DNA from: Lachnospiraceae bacterium JLR.KK008 | GTDB lineage: Bacteria > Bacillota > Clostridia > Lachnospirales > Lachnospiraceae | Length of the DNA stretch: 64,000 bases | Assembly (NCBI GenBank): GCA_037015955.1 | Contig: CP143548.1 | Span: 2,412,001 to 2,476,000 of the forward strand | Reading direction: 5' to 3' | Shown here: positions 1 through 8,058 of the stretch, one piece after another | Position numbering within the stretch: the stretch's first letter is position 1 | Layout: every line of letters starts with the position of its first letter | The notes under the pieces: generated by a model | What the model was told of the DNA's origin: nothing | Seen by the model: the letters and a program-made list of their open reading frames with translations, nothing else | Database searches by the model: none | Program-made: the position numbers and the translations under genes

Positions 1-538
1 TCAGAATCGGATATTTGGTCGCACAGATCCGCTCTGTTTCTCTTTCCTTATCCAGTAAGATCTTCCTGTCTTCAAACGCGATCTCTTTCTCCGCCGTGCG
101 GATCAGCACCGACAGCACAAACAGGTTTACAACCGGAATCATACCGCACAGTCCGCCGATCACACGCCATTTGACGCCTAACTGCTGTGAGGTCACATAG
201 ATGCGGATAATGCCGTTCCAGAATACGACTGCCTCCGCCGCAATGCAGACTGCCGTATTGATCAGCCACAGAAACGGTTCCTCCAATAGCGAGCCTGTTT
301 GAAACAATCCCCAAAATCCCAGCAGCGAATATACGATGGAACACGCTGCGGACAGCAAAAAAAGACGAAGCAGCTCACATCCGTCCCCGCATATGCGCAG
401 CCGCTTTGTCTGTAATTTACGATTTCGTATGGATGGTATCAACTGAAGTACGGCGAACAAAAGCAGAATCAGCACCCACACAAATATGGCGATGCGCTCC
501 CATCTGCTTTTGTCCATCTCTCCCTGTACGCTCTCCAT
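1..538 (-). CDS. Multi-pass membrane protein, 3' end outside window
   Basis: The minus-strand frame stays open from about 700 down to base 1 and runs off the window, so the C-terminus is missing. The protein shows three hydrophobic segments (around IFVWVLILLLFAVLQL, LLFLLSAACSIVYSLLGF-like and VIGGLCGMIPVVNLFVLSV) followed by a charged helix (RTAEKEIAFEDRKILLDKE). The start is unclear. The ATG at 538 lacks a good ribosome site, and the open frame continues upstream (HIIKTCLIFAAANSYAV), overlapping the end of the phosphoesterase gene, so translation could begin earlier at a non-ATG codon. I do not recognise the family. Its position suggests it is co-transcribed with the phosphoesterase and agr genes. 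Confidence 0.45.
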   Translation of the reverse strand, partial: MESVQGEMDKSRWERIAIFVWVLILLLFAVLQLIPSIRNRKLQTKRLRICGDGCELLRLFLLSAACSIVYSLLGFWGLFQTGSLLEEPFLWLINTAVCIAAEAVVFWNGIIRIYVTSQQLGVKWRVIGGLCGMIPVVNLFVLSVLIRTAEKEIAFEDRKILLDKERETERICATKYPIL

Positions 539-617
539 GTACAGTGCTGCCTGTCTGCTGACCGCATAACTGTTTGCCGCCGCAAAGATCAGACAGGTTT
601 TTATAATATGTCCCAGG

Positions 618-1493
618 CTATAACTCCAGCCTCGTCCACCATAGGACGCTGAAGCTGTACTGCAGGGGCTTGTCTCTCCTTGTTTCTCTTTTCTCAGTGA
701 TCGCAATTTTTATATCTGCGGATTGTCTTCGCCAGCCGATCCCGTTATATTCATAGACTGTGCGGACACAATCCATTCCTCCTTCACTATGATCTCCGAT
801 TTCATATATGTGAAAATTATGATAATAACGGCCATCCCGACAGATTGCTCCGTTGCTGCAGATATAGGTATCGTCCCGGAATCTGTACCCGTCCACCGCC
901 TCGTTCCTGTGTCCCGTCAGCACCATATCCGCAAGAGCATACAGATCCGGACAAAGACAGGAATGGTGCATGATCATAATTGTCGGCAGCCCATTTCCAA
1001 ATCTTCGCTCACGTTTTATCCGCTCCGTAAATTCGCCTGCTGAAAGATCGCTCTGCGCAAGCGACGGCGTATTCAGACAGATCACATTCAGATCAGAAGT
1101 GGATGCGATCCCCGACAGATAATTCTGTTTGCCTGACAGCCTGTATGATGCCGTTCCCAGTTTCCGGCAAAAAGCCTCATACGACCGGAAGCTCCCCTCG
1201 TCTCTGTCCATATCATGATCGCCCGGACACAGATAGAACCTGCGCAGCGGCACCTTGCAGATGTCTGCAATCCTTCCAAGCCAGACCGCCACCCTCTCAT
1301 ATTCTTCCCGGGACGCCGAATAGGTGATGTCTCCTGTCACGAATATATAATCGATCTCATCCCATTGCACGATATTTCTCAGTCTCACTGCCAGCTCACG
1401 GAAATAACACTTTCTGTCTTCGATTTCCTCTTTTGTTCTTTCCTTCCCGGACGCTATTCCGATCTGTAAATCACATATATGTAATATTTTCAT
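618..1493 (-). CDS. Calcineurin-like metallophosphoesterase
   Basis: A protein of about 291 residues with the ordered motifs of the calcineurin-like phosphoesterase fold: CDLQIG near the N-terminus, VTGDIT, CPGDHD (the GNHD position), MHHS and LTGH. Known members are two-metal phosphatases, nucleases or cyclic nucleotide phosphodiesterases, and the substrate cannot be read from sequence. The usual first motif D-x-H appears as D-L-Q, which would remove one metal ligand. I chose the ATG at 1493 because GAGGG lies at the right distance; the ATG at 1508 overlaps that ribosome site. It lies downstream of agrB and upstream of a membrane protein, all on the same strand, so a shared transcript is likely. 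Confidence 0.8.
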   Translation of the reverse strand: MKILHICDLQIGIASGKERTKEEIEDRKCYFRELAVRLRNIVQWDEIDYIFVTGDITYSASREEYERVAVWLGRIADICKVPLRRFYLCPGDHDMDRDEGSFRSYEAFCRKLGTASYRLSGKQNYLSGIASTSDLNVICLNTPSLAQSDLSAGEFTERIKRERRFGNGLPTIMIMHHSCLCPDLYALADMVLTGHRNEAVDGYRFRDDTYICSNGAICRDGRYYHNFHIYEIGDHSEGGMDCVRTVYEYNGIGWRRQSADIKIAITEKRETRRDKPLQYSFSVLWWTRLEL

Positions 1494-1563
1494 ATTATAT
1501 ACCCTCATTTGTATCTTATCAAGTTATTGTAATTATAATAAGGGATGTGAAAATCTCACATCC

Positions 1564-2136
1564 CTATCTGCTCTGCCTCTTTTCCCAAAACCAGCCGATA
1601 TAACCGGCGGCGCACCATATGACTGCAGACAACATTGTGCAGGCAGCTTTTTTATCGATCAGGAAACAGACAAATCCGACTGCCGTCTCGATTGTTGCGA
1701 TCTTCCTCGCCCGTTTCCCTATCACTCTCTTTTCCCTCTCGTCCAGCGGCTTATTTTCCGCTTCCAGTGGTGCATAACGGAAAATGAGAATATAAGACAA
1801 AACTGCCATGCAGGCCGTGACTGTCTCCTGATAAGGAATCTCCGCCTTTACCCACAGCAACACCGCGATCAGACCCGCACACGACAGCAGATAGCAGCCC
1901 CATGCCGTTGAGGCATGATACCCTCCTGCGTCGGAGCGAAGCGGTATGATCGAGAGCAAAAGCAGGATACAGTACCACGGCGACCGCAATACAAATCCTA
2001 TGATAAGACTGGTAATAATATTGATCCCAAGAATCCACGCACTCTTCAGCGCATATTCATATATGTCTCTGTCTTCTCTTGATATGGCCCCATTGGTCTC
2101 CATAAAACAAATAAGCTTTTGTCCGAACTTTCTCAT
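1564..2136 (-). CDS. agrB: AgrB-like peptide processing protease
   Basis: 190 aa with about five membrane segments. AgrB is the membrane cysteine endopeptidase that removes the C-terminal tail of AgrD and forms the thiolactone ring of the autoinducer. The family signature is visible: RSDAGGYHA carries the catalytic His, and the Cys in TAWGCYLLS is the expected catalytic cysteine. The later APLEAENKPLDEREKR block matches the conserved APxxxxNKP region. The gene begins 5 bases after the agrD stop codon, so the two are almost certainly translated from one message. Length and motifs are complete, so this protein should be functional even though the adjacent kinase is interrupted. Confidence 0.93.
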   Translation of the reverse strand: MRKFGQKLICFMETNGAISREDRDIYEYALKSAWILGINIITSLIIGFVLRSPWYCILLLLSIIPLRSDAGGYHASTAWGCYLLSCAGLIAVLLWVKAEIPYQETVTACMAVLSYILIFRYAPLEAENKPLDEREKRVIGKRARKIATIETAVGFVCFLIDKKAACTMLSAVIWCAAGYIGWFWEKRQSR

Positions 2137-2141
2137 TCCGG

Positions 2142-2303
2142 TTACTTATTGCGGGAAAATTTCTTTAAGTTCTTTGGCTCTTCCGGCTGATACTGAATAT
2201 AATAGCATCCTCTGCTGGCAACTTCTGTCACCAGTGCGGTCAGCGCAAGGGCCAGCGCACAGCTCCCATATTTTGCCAATAAGTTACTCAATTTGATTCT
2301 CAT
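2142..2303 (-). CDS. agrD: AgrD-like cyclic peptide pheromone precursor
   Basis: A 53-aa ORF with a perfect AGGAGG seven bases before its ATG. It has the three-part AgrD layout: an amphipathic N-terminus (MRIKLSNLLAKYGSCALAL), a core with a single candidate ring Cys (SRGCYYIQ), and an acidic/charged C-terminal tail beginning YQPEEPKNLKK. The YQPxxP motif after the core is typical of clostridial AgrD peptides. By family analogy the mature signal would be a thiolactone ring starting at Cys33, perhaps CYYIQ or CYYIQY with a short exocyclic tail. The exact ends are inference. It sits directly upstream of agrB and downstream of the kinase gene. Confidence 0.92.
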   Translation of the reverse strand: MRIKLSNLLAKYGSCALALALTALVTEVASRGCYYIQYQPEEPKNLKKFSRNK

Positions 2304-2347
2304 TTCCATTCCTCCTTTGTATTTTCCTTATTTTCGGATGCTTTTCA

Positions 2348-2408
2348 TTATAGTATATATTGCCGCGCCGCCCCACCGGTTGTCATAATTGACCCGCTAT
2401 GCCGTCAT
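2348..2408 (-). promoter_or_regulatory. agrDB promoter with putative AgrA/LytTR direct repeats
   Basis: In the 138-base gap before agrD, the minus strand has two direct copies of ATGAC (ATGACAACC at 2386-2378 and ATGACGGCA at 2408-2400) spaced 22 bp apart, one to two helical turns as expected for LytTR-type regulators. They lie upstream of a TATACT/TATAAT -10 (2348-2358) that has no recognisable -35. A weak -35 with repeats above it fits activation by the neighbouring response regulator. The binding itself is inference. Confidence 0.5.
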
Positions 2409-2441
2409 TTTTGTCTTTGCCAATCGGACAGGCAGAGAACG

Positions 2442-3773
2442 TCACTCGTATTCCACTGCCTGATACAGAAGCACTTTGATGCAGAACTCATTGTCCCGGT
2501 CGCTGATTTCCAGCTCGCCGTTATGACGCTCCACAATATCGCGGATAATCTGCAAGCCCCAGCCATGCAAATGAACATCGGATTTCGTCGTCATATAGTT
2601 GTCGCCCTTTTTATTTCTTGAACTGTGATAGGGATTGCGGATCTCCAGATACAGATTGTGACTCTACACTTTGATCCTCACAGAGATCCGCCGGTTGCCT
2701 TTGTCCACCTCCTTCGTCGCTTCGATGGCATTGTCCAAAAGATTGCCGAGACAGATGCTGATCTCTTCGCCGTCGACAATACAGTCGTGCGGCACGTCCA
2801 GCTCCAGACGGAATACGATGCCATCGCGCTCCGCGATCTCGGCCTTATAGTTCAGGATACTGTCAAAATATATGTTGCCACTGGAAGCCACACTTTTCTT
2901 TGTCGTCAGAAATTGAAGATTCTGCTCATAATAGCTCTCCAGTTCCCGATATTTGCCTCCCTTCAGTAAAATCTGTAAGTACATGTATTCCTGCTTGATG
3001 TCATGCCGGAATTTGCTGAGCTCCATCCACAGCGCCTTGCTCTCCTCGCATTGACGCATATAATAATTGCACTGCTCTTTCAAAGCCTCCTCCCGCATAC
3101 GCTTTTCCGTCGCCTTCTTGCCTTTCTCGTAAAGGTAATAAGTGACGATATTAATGACGAGCAGAATCGCCGCCCCTATCCAGCCCGGTTTGTTGATCGA
3201 CTTTTCCCGTATCGGATAGACAGTTTCCGGCGGGATCAATATAAATATAATCAGGATGCTGCCCATCGGTACGAAACCGGCCTCCAGCAGATCCAGCACA
3301 CCAATGCCTCTCACTCTGTTCGGTCCCACAAACAATACGAACACTCTAATCAACAAAAAGCATATTAATTTTGAGATAATGGAACCAATCAACAGTTGCT
3401 CAGTACCACCCATCACTCCCGGGATATAGCGACTCGTCGCCAACTGCAGATAATAAGACAATACTTCTGAACATACTGCTGTTACATAGATAAATATTGT
3501 CACATAAATACAGTAACGCAATTTATCTTTATATAAATAGATCAGTACCATAAGAAAAGTGACCCAAAATACAAAAAGATTAAGCAGTGGATTATTACTG
3601 AGCACATAAGTTACAAAATTAAAAATGATAAAATGAGCGGCCCATGCTGTAAATTCGCAGACAGGTTTTCTGCCTCTGGAATTCAATGCTTTCTCAGCAA
3701 AAATACGCTGTACGATCATAAGGAACAGCTCGATTACTCCCAGTACGAGTGTGATGATCCATATCTCTTCCAT
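2442..3773 (-). pseudogene. agrC: AgrC-like sensor histidine kinase interrupted by in-frame TAG
   Basis: The frame is 444 codons long and closed by TGA at 2442, but a TAG at 2664-2666 splits it after residue 369. The N-terminal part has about six membrane helices, then a dimerisation region with KFRHDIKQEY (the phospho-acceptor His) and an N box (NLLDNAIEA). After the TAG, the same frame continues with the rest of the GHKL ATPase domain: LEIRNPY, TTKSDVHLHGWGLQII and a normal end. No frameshift is present. A single C-to-T change (CAG to TAG) would explain it, since Gln fits here. Without readthrough the kinase would lack its G boxes and be inactive. The start overlaps closely with the upstream agrA-like gene (1-base gap). 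Confidence 0.88.
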
Positions 3774-3774
3774 A

Positions 3775-4491
3775 CTACTTACTCTCCAATATCTCCATAT
3801 AATGCAGCTTCATCTCTTTTCTGTATTTCTTGCTGATGAAAATCTCCGTACCGTCATCCATGACAATCCTGTCAAATTCCCATTCCTTGACATAGCCCAG
3901 ATTTACCAGATAAGAAACCTGAACTCTGGCAAATTTGATCTGTGACTGTGCCATCTCCTTCTCCACTGCATTTAATTTTCCATAAAAGCAATACTTTTCA
4001 TCTTTGCAATGGATACAGATCTGTCTGCCGATGCTTTCAAAATACATGATCTGATGCAGCGGAACACTGTATCTATGTCTCTGACAAGAGAATAAAAATC
4101 TTTCATTCTGTGCGGACAGGGCACGCAGTATCTTTTGCATCAGCGTTTCCAGATCTTCTTCCATCACAGGCTTTCTCAGGAAAGCAAAAGGCTGTACCTC
4201 TATCATCTGTCTGCAATACTGGTCATAAGCAGAAACAAAGATCAAAATCGTATGGAAATCTGTCTCTCTGATGATCTTTGCAGTTTCTATTCCGTTCTTT
4301 CCCTCCATTTCAATATCAAGAAATAAAATATCCAGGTGTCCGTAAGTACGTATATCCTGTAGCAATTCCTCCCCATCGTCAAATTCACAGATCTCCAGGT
4401 TTAATCCCATTCTCTCGGTAACCTTCTGCAACATAGCCCTCAGTTCCCGGACTTCTTCCATCCTGTCATCGCAGATACCGACTTTTATCAT
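3775..4491 (-). CDS. agrA: AgrA-like LytTR response regulator
   Basis: 238 aa: an N-terminal receiver domain (acidic pair CDD near residue 8, phospho-acceptor Asp in LFLDIEM, Lys in FLRKP) and a C-terminal LytTR DNA-binding domain (FLFSCQRHRYSVPLHQI... FESIGR ... ARVQVSYLVNLGYV). Proteins of this family bind 9-bp direct repeats upstream of agr promoters. It is the first gene of the locus, immediately followed by the agrC-like kinase, so kinase and regulator are a pair. The domain looks complete. If the kinase is inactive, the regulator may be unphosphorylated or driven by another kinase. Confidence 0.92.
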   Translation of the reverse strand: MIKVGICDDRMEEVRELRAMLQKVTERMGLNLEICEFDDGEELLQDIRTYGHLDILFLDIEMEGKNGIETAKIIRETDFHTILIFVSAYDQYCRQMIEVQPFAFLRKPVMEEDLETLMQKILRALSAQNERFLFSCQRHRYSVPLHQIMYFESIGRQICIHCKDEKYCFYGKLNAVEKEMAQSQIKFARVQVSYLVNLGYVKEWEFDRIVMDDGTEIFISKKYRKEMKLHYMEILESK

Positions 4492-4554
4492 ATGTAGTTC
4501 ACCCCTCCGGTGTATGGAACACGCAGCGCAGCAGACACTGCGGTTGGATTTTTG

Positions 4555-4583
4555 AGTGTATCGTATTATAACATATCCGTCAA
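4555..4583 (-). promoter_or_regulatory. Sigma-A-type promoter of the agr locus
   Basis: Minus-strand TTGACG (4583-4578) and TACACT (4560-4555) are separated by exactly 17 bases, 64 bases before the response-regulator start. A TATAAT also lies inside the spacer. This would drive agrA-agrC. Confidence 0.55.
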
Positions 4584-4639
4584 TTTCTATTAGCGCACTG
4601 TCTTGTAAATTTTAGAATTTCCCTGTACGCATGCAGACT

Positions 4640-4676
4640 ACCAAAAAAAACAGAGCGGTGTAATCACACCGCCCCG
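4640..4676 (-). terminator. Intrinsic terminator after the DUF362 gene
   Basis: On the minus strand, GGGCGGTGT-GATT-ACACCGCTC forms a strong stem followed by a run of eight T residues. It lies about 60 bases beyond the DUF362 stop codon and separates it from the agr locus. Confidence 0.8.
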
Positions 4677-4731
4677 TCATAATCCCTGTTAAACAAGAAC
4701 TCTTTTTTACCTCTTCCCTTCTGATTTCCTG

Positions 4732-5598
4732 TTATTCCACTGTAATCAATTCATATTCACGGCTGCCATAGCCAAGCGCCGCTGCCGCCTCAATCGTATG
4801 AACACCGTTTTGGGACTCGATCCGTTCCACCAGATGATCCCGTCCCGGATCGTCAGAGCCATATACAAGATCGAGACACGCCTGATCGATAGCGATCGGA
4901 TCCAGAGATGCCAAAATACCAATATCAGCCATACAGGGATCTTCCGCCACCGCACAGCAGTCACAGTCTACCGACATATTTTTCATCACATTGATGTAGA
5001 CGATATTTCCTTTGAAATACTCCACAACCGATAATGCCGCATCGGCCATCGATTCCAGAAAAGCGTCATGATCCGACGTCCAGAAATCTTTCGGATCGCC
5101 CACACCATGGATATATCCCTTGCCATAGGAAGACGCCACACCGATGGAGAGCTGCTTCAGCGCACCGCCGTATCCGCCCATCGGATGTCCTTTAAAATGG
5201 GAGAGCACGAGCATAGAGTCATAATTGACAATATTTTTTCCCACAAAATTTTTGCGGATCTGTCGGCCCCGGGGAATGGAGAGTTCCAGATCAGGTCCCT
5301 GCGAATCGAGCAGATCCACCGTGAAGTATTTGCTCCACCCATGCTTTTCCATTGTCTGCATATGCCTCTCGGTCGTGTTCCTGGACCCCTCGTAGGCGGT
5401 ATTACACTCTACGACCGTGCCGTTTACATAATCGACAATCGGTCGGAACATCTCCGGTTTGAGGAAATTCTGATTCCCTTCCTCCCCGGAATGCAGTTTG
5501 ACCGCCACCTTTCCGGACAATTCCCGGCCAACCTGTTTGTATAATTCCACTAACATTCCCGGCTCTATTGTACTGGTAAAATATACTTTGGATTTCAT
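4732..5598 (-). CDS. DUF362 domain-containing protein
   Basis: About 288 aa matching the DUF362 family (VAVKLHSGEEGNQNFLKPE near the start, then NYDSMLVLSHFKGHPMGGYGG and GVASSYGKG). Many DUF362 proteins carry an added 4Fe-4S ferredoxin module. This one is the stand-alone form, with a Cys-rich stretch CDCCAVAEDPCMADIG that could still bind metal or iron-sulfur. Function in the family is not established. The ATG at 5598 is preferred because GGAGGAG lies six bases before it; upstream in-frame codons have no such site. It appears to be a single-gene unit with its own terminator. Confidence 0.85.
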   Translation of the reverse strand: MKSKVYFTSTIEPGMLVELYKQVGRELSGKVAVKLHSGEEGNQNFLKPEMFRPIVDYVNGTVVECNTAYEGSRNTTERHMQTMEKHGWSKYFTVDLLDSQGPDLELSIPRGRQIRKNFVGKNIVNYDSMLVLSHFKGHPMGGYGGALKQLSIGVASSYGKGYIHGVGDPKDFWTSDHDAFLESMADAALSVVEYFKGNIVYINVMKNMSVDCDCCAVAEDPCMADIGILASLDPIAIDQACLDLVYGSDDPGRDHLVERIESQNGVHTIEAAAALGYGSREYELITVE

Positions 5599-5729
5599 GA
5601 CTGACTCCTCCTGTCTCCAAAACAACTCCATAAGCCTGCCTTTAAGAAATATATACTACCACTTTACCATATCCCGGAAATCTTGTATATTCTTTTTTCC
5701 CCGAAAATAGTGTGCTCTCCGGTATTTCC

Positions 5730-6188
5730 CTACAAAATCCCGGCGTATTTCCCAATCCAATACCCAAGCCCCAAAAGCCAGCTTGTAAAAATGCCGTACA
5801 GAATCACAGGCCCGGCGATCGTGAATATTTTACAGCCGATACCAAAGACCTGTCCCTCTTTCTTAAATTCAATGGCCGGCGCCGCCACGGAATTGGCAAA
5901 CCCGGTGATCGGCACAAGCGCCCCTGCGCCTCCCCACTTCGTGATCTGCGGGTAAATATTAAATCCGGTGAGAATGACACTGCACAATACCAGGATAAGA
6001 GAGCACCAGCTCCCCGCCGTCTGTTTGTCCATGCCCAGGCTTCCCGTACAATAATTGAGGATTGCCTGTCCGATCACACAGATGATGCCGCCTGTCACAA
6101 AGGCTTTCAGCATCAGAATCCACAGATTGTGTGTCGGTGTCATTTGCTTCACATATTGCTGATATTGTTTCTTCTTTTCTTCTTCCAT
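5730..6188 (-). CDS. spoVAC: Stage V sporulation protein AC
   Basis: About 152 aa, hydrophobic, with the conserved SpoVAC middle (GGIICVIGQAILNY, WGGAGALVPITGFANSV). SpoVAC is an inner-membrane channel component that helps load dipicolinic acid into the forespore and release it at germination. The ATG at 6188 has GGAGG nine bases upstream; a TTG three codons earlier is less likely. It is the last gene of spoVAA-spoVAB-spoVAC, beginning five bases after spoVAB ends. The usual following spoVAD and spoVAE are not present here. Confidence 0.94.
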   Translation of the reverse strand: MEEEKKKQYQQYVKQMTPTHNLWILMLKAFVTGGIICVIGQAILNYCTGSLGMDKQTAGSWCSLILVLCSVILTGFNIYPQITKWGGAGALVPITGFANSVAAPAIEFKKEGQVFGIGCKIFTIAGPVILYGIFTSWLLGLGYWIGKYAGIL

Positions 6189-6193
6189 ATCTG

Positions 6194-6637
6194 TCAACCT
6201 CCGAATAGAAATATCTTCTCGCTAAAGTAATACAGAGAGCCGGCCATCTTTCCAAGAGCCACAGCCGTCACCGCGATACCGAGGCCATGTCGGAAGCCTA
6301 TCCGTCTGGAAAAGATGGGAATGCTGTCCAGCATCTCAGCAATCGCCATGGCAAGGCTTCCTACAAAAACGCCTGCGAACCCACCATAACAGGCCAGGAA
6401 TATCTGACCCGCCACCGCCCCAAGCGGCAAGGAAAGCTCAAATACGCTCAGAATATCTCCTGCCATCGTTCCCAATATGACCATCGTCTCATAGAACATA
6501 ACTCGCCGTCCGGTATGTGTCTTTCCCGCGAACCGGGGAATCAACCCCACTGCCAAAAGCACGGTGAACACTCCGCCTGCCGTCATCAGGCCAAAACTGC
6601 ATCCGAGCACGCCTAAAAATATTCTGTTAAGAAGCAT
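6194..6637 (-). CDS. spoVAB: Stage V sporulation protein AB
   Basis: 147 aa with about four membrane segments (LGVLGCSFGLMTAGGVF, MVILGTMAGDILSVF, CYGGFAGVFVGSLAMAIAE, GIAVTAVALGKMAGSLYYF). SpoVAB is a membrane protein of the SpoVA set used in spore calcium-dipicolinate handling. The ATG at 6637 overlaps the last codons of spoVAA, indicating translational coupling; the longer TTG-initiated frame would run far into spoVAA. Confidence 0.9.
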   Translation of the reverse strand: MLLNRIFLGVLGCSFGLMTAGGVFTVLLAVGLIPRFAGKTHTGRRVMFYETMVILGTMAGDILSVFELSLPLGAVAGQIFLACYGGFAGVFVGSLAMAIAEMLDSIPIFSRRIGFRHGLGIAVTAVALGKMAGSLYYFSEKIFLFGG

Positions 6638-7256
6638 CGATCGTCTTTCCCTCCCGGTCTGCCGTCTCAATCAGGGTATCATCCACATCCTTCTCGTAGA
6701 CCCGCATCTCAACCTCGATCGGGGTCGGGTCAGCTGTAATCCTTCTGCCGCCGATATGATTAAAAAACAGGGTGATGCCCAGCGCAAGCCCAATCGAATA
6801 AGTGACCTCCAGTGTCGTAAAGCCATTGGAGCTCTGTCCCATAATCTGTTGATACAAACCGCTGAAAACATCGCGGATGCCAATGTCATTGTGAAAAGCC
6901 ATGATCGTAAAAGCTGTGCCAAAAAAACTGATCAGTGCCACAAAGAGCACTTTGACCCATACAAGAAACCCTTTTTTATCAGGCGTTTTCACGAGCTTGA
7001 CGAGGGTATCCAGCTCACCGACATTTTCTACGGTGACACCCTTCTCCAGCGCCTGGATCTGCTCGATCAGCTTCAGACTGCTGATTACCATCCTCTTTTC
7101 TCCGCCCTCGCGGAACTGGCAGAGCTTTATCGCCTTTGTCTTTGCCAGCAAATGCTCGTCCACGCATGTGACGGAGGCAATGTCTTTCAGAAACACTTCC
7201 TCATTCTGCACTTCTGCATTCCGTTTTGGTTTGATATATACTACTTTATTTTCCAT
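6627..7256 (-). CDS. spoVAA: Stage V sporulation protein AA
   Basis: About 209 aa: a soluble N-terminal domain (VVYIKPKRNAEV, VFLKDIASVTCVD) followed by two membrane segments (VKVLFVALISFFGTAFTIMAF and VTYSIGLALGITLFF). This arrangement is that of SpoVAA, the first protein of the SpoVA complex in the forespore membrane. The ATG at 7256 is placed after AGGATGT; eight codons upstream there is another ATG with a poorer site. It is transcribed from a forespore-type promoter 37 bases upstream and overlaps spoVAB by eleven bases. Confidence 0.92.
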   Translation of the reverse strand: MENKVVYIKPKRNAEVQNEEVFLKDIASVTCVDEHLLAKTKAIKLCQFREGGEKRMVISSLKLIEQIQALEKGVTVENVGELDTLVKLVKTPDKKGFLVWVKVLFVALISFFGTAFTIMAFHNDIGIRDVFSGLYQQIMGQSSNGFTTLEVTYSIGLALGITLFFNHIGGRRITADPTPIEVEMRVYEKDVDDTLIETADREGKTIDAS

Positions 7257-7292
7257 ACATCCTGCTTCTCTTTGCCTCATCGTTTTGCAGAT

Positions 7293-7321
7293 TAGTATGC
7301 TTGATTTTTATACAAATATTC
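7293..7321 (-). promoter_or_regulatory. Sigma-G/sigma-F type promoter of the spoVA operon
   Basis: On the minus strand GAATA (7321-7317) and CATACTA (7299-7293) are separated by exactly 17 bases, close to the Bacillus sigma-G consensus (TGAATA, 17-18, CATACTA). The position, 37 bases before spoVAA, and the known forespore expression of spoVA support it. Confidence 0.85.
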
Positions 7322-7386
7322 GTTTTTAAAGAATTTAACCTCCATTCCCTCACTGACCAGCCATTCTTCCACTCCACTCCGGAATA

Positions 7387-7998
7387 TCATATTTCATAAT
7401 ACAATTTTCCCTCTTCCAGTATCCGCAGCCGGTCATCTTTCAACTCGATCGTCGTCACCGCACAGTTTTTCTGGGGAATGCCGCTCCAGAACTCAGACAG
7501 GGGACGCTCTTCCACACAGCGCAGGAAACAGCGGATAAACGCTCCATGCACCGCCAGCATAACGTGCTCATAGTTATCCTGCAGCGGGCAGAGCACTTCG
7601 TCGATAAAACTGTGCGCCCGGGAGATGACCCCGGAAAATTCCTCCCCCTCCAGGGGCCGGTACTTCTCCGGATGGCTGATAAAGTCATGCAGTGGATGAT
7701 CTTCACTTTTGCCTGCATCTCTGACGATCATTCCCTCATACATGCCGAAATCCATCTCCCGCAGACGCTCATCGACAATGATCGGGATCTCTCTGCCTCG
7801 TCTCATAATCTGCGCCGTCGTATGCGCCCGGTTCAGGGGGCTGGAATAGATGATCTCCAACGGAATGTCTTTCATCTGTTCCGATGTGATCTGCGCCAGT
7901 TCCACCCCATACTCATTCAGCGGAATGTCCGCGCTCCCCTGCAGTTTCCCGGCTTTATTCCAGTCTGTCTCTCCATGTCTGATCAGATATATTTTCAT
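7387..7998 (-). CDS. Histidine phosphatase family protein
   Basis: 203 aa of the phosphoglycerate-mutase-like superfamily. The N-terminal YLIRHGETDWN holds the catalytic His and RHG motif, with SSPLNRAHTTAQI, the acidic REMDFGMYEG and a second His in AVHGAFIRC. Members act as broad phosphatases, or on alpha-ribazole phosphate or fructose-2,6-bisphosphate; the substrate here is not resolvable. It lies between the spoVA and spoIIA operons and is probably expressed separately. A second member of the family occurs at 55.5-56.1 kb. Confidence 0.9.
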   Translation of the reverse strand: MKIYLIRHGETDWNKAGKLQGSADIPLNEYGVELAQITSEQMKDIPLEIIYSSPLNRAHTTAQIMRRGREIPIIVDERLREMDFGMYEGMIVRDAGKSEDHPLHDFISHPEKYRPLEGEEFSGVISRAHSFIDEVLCPLQDNYEHVMLAVHGAFIRCFLRCVEERPLSEFWSGIPQKNCAVTTIELKDDRLRILEEGKLYYEI

Positions 7999-8058
7999 GT
8001 CGTTTCCTCATCCGTATTTTCTTTATTTGGGTTTCAATATATTCTACTGATTTTTCGC

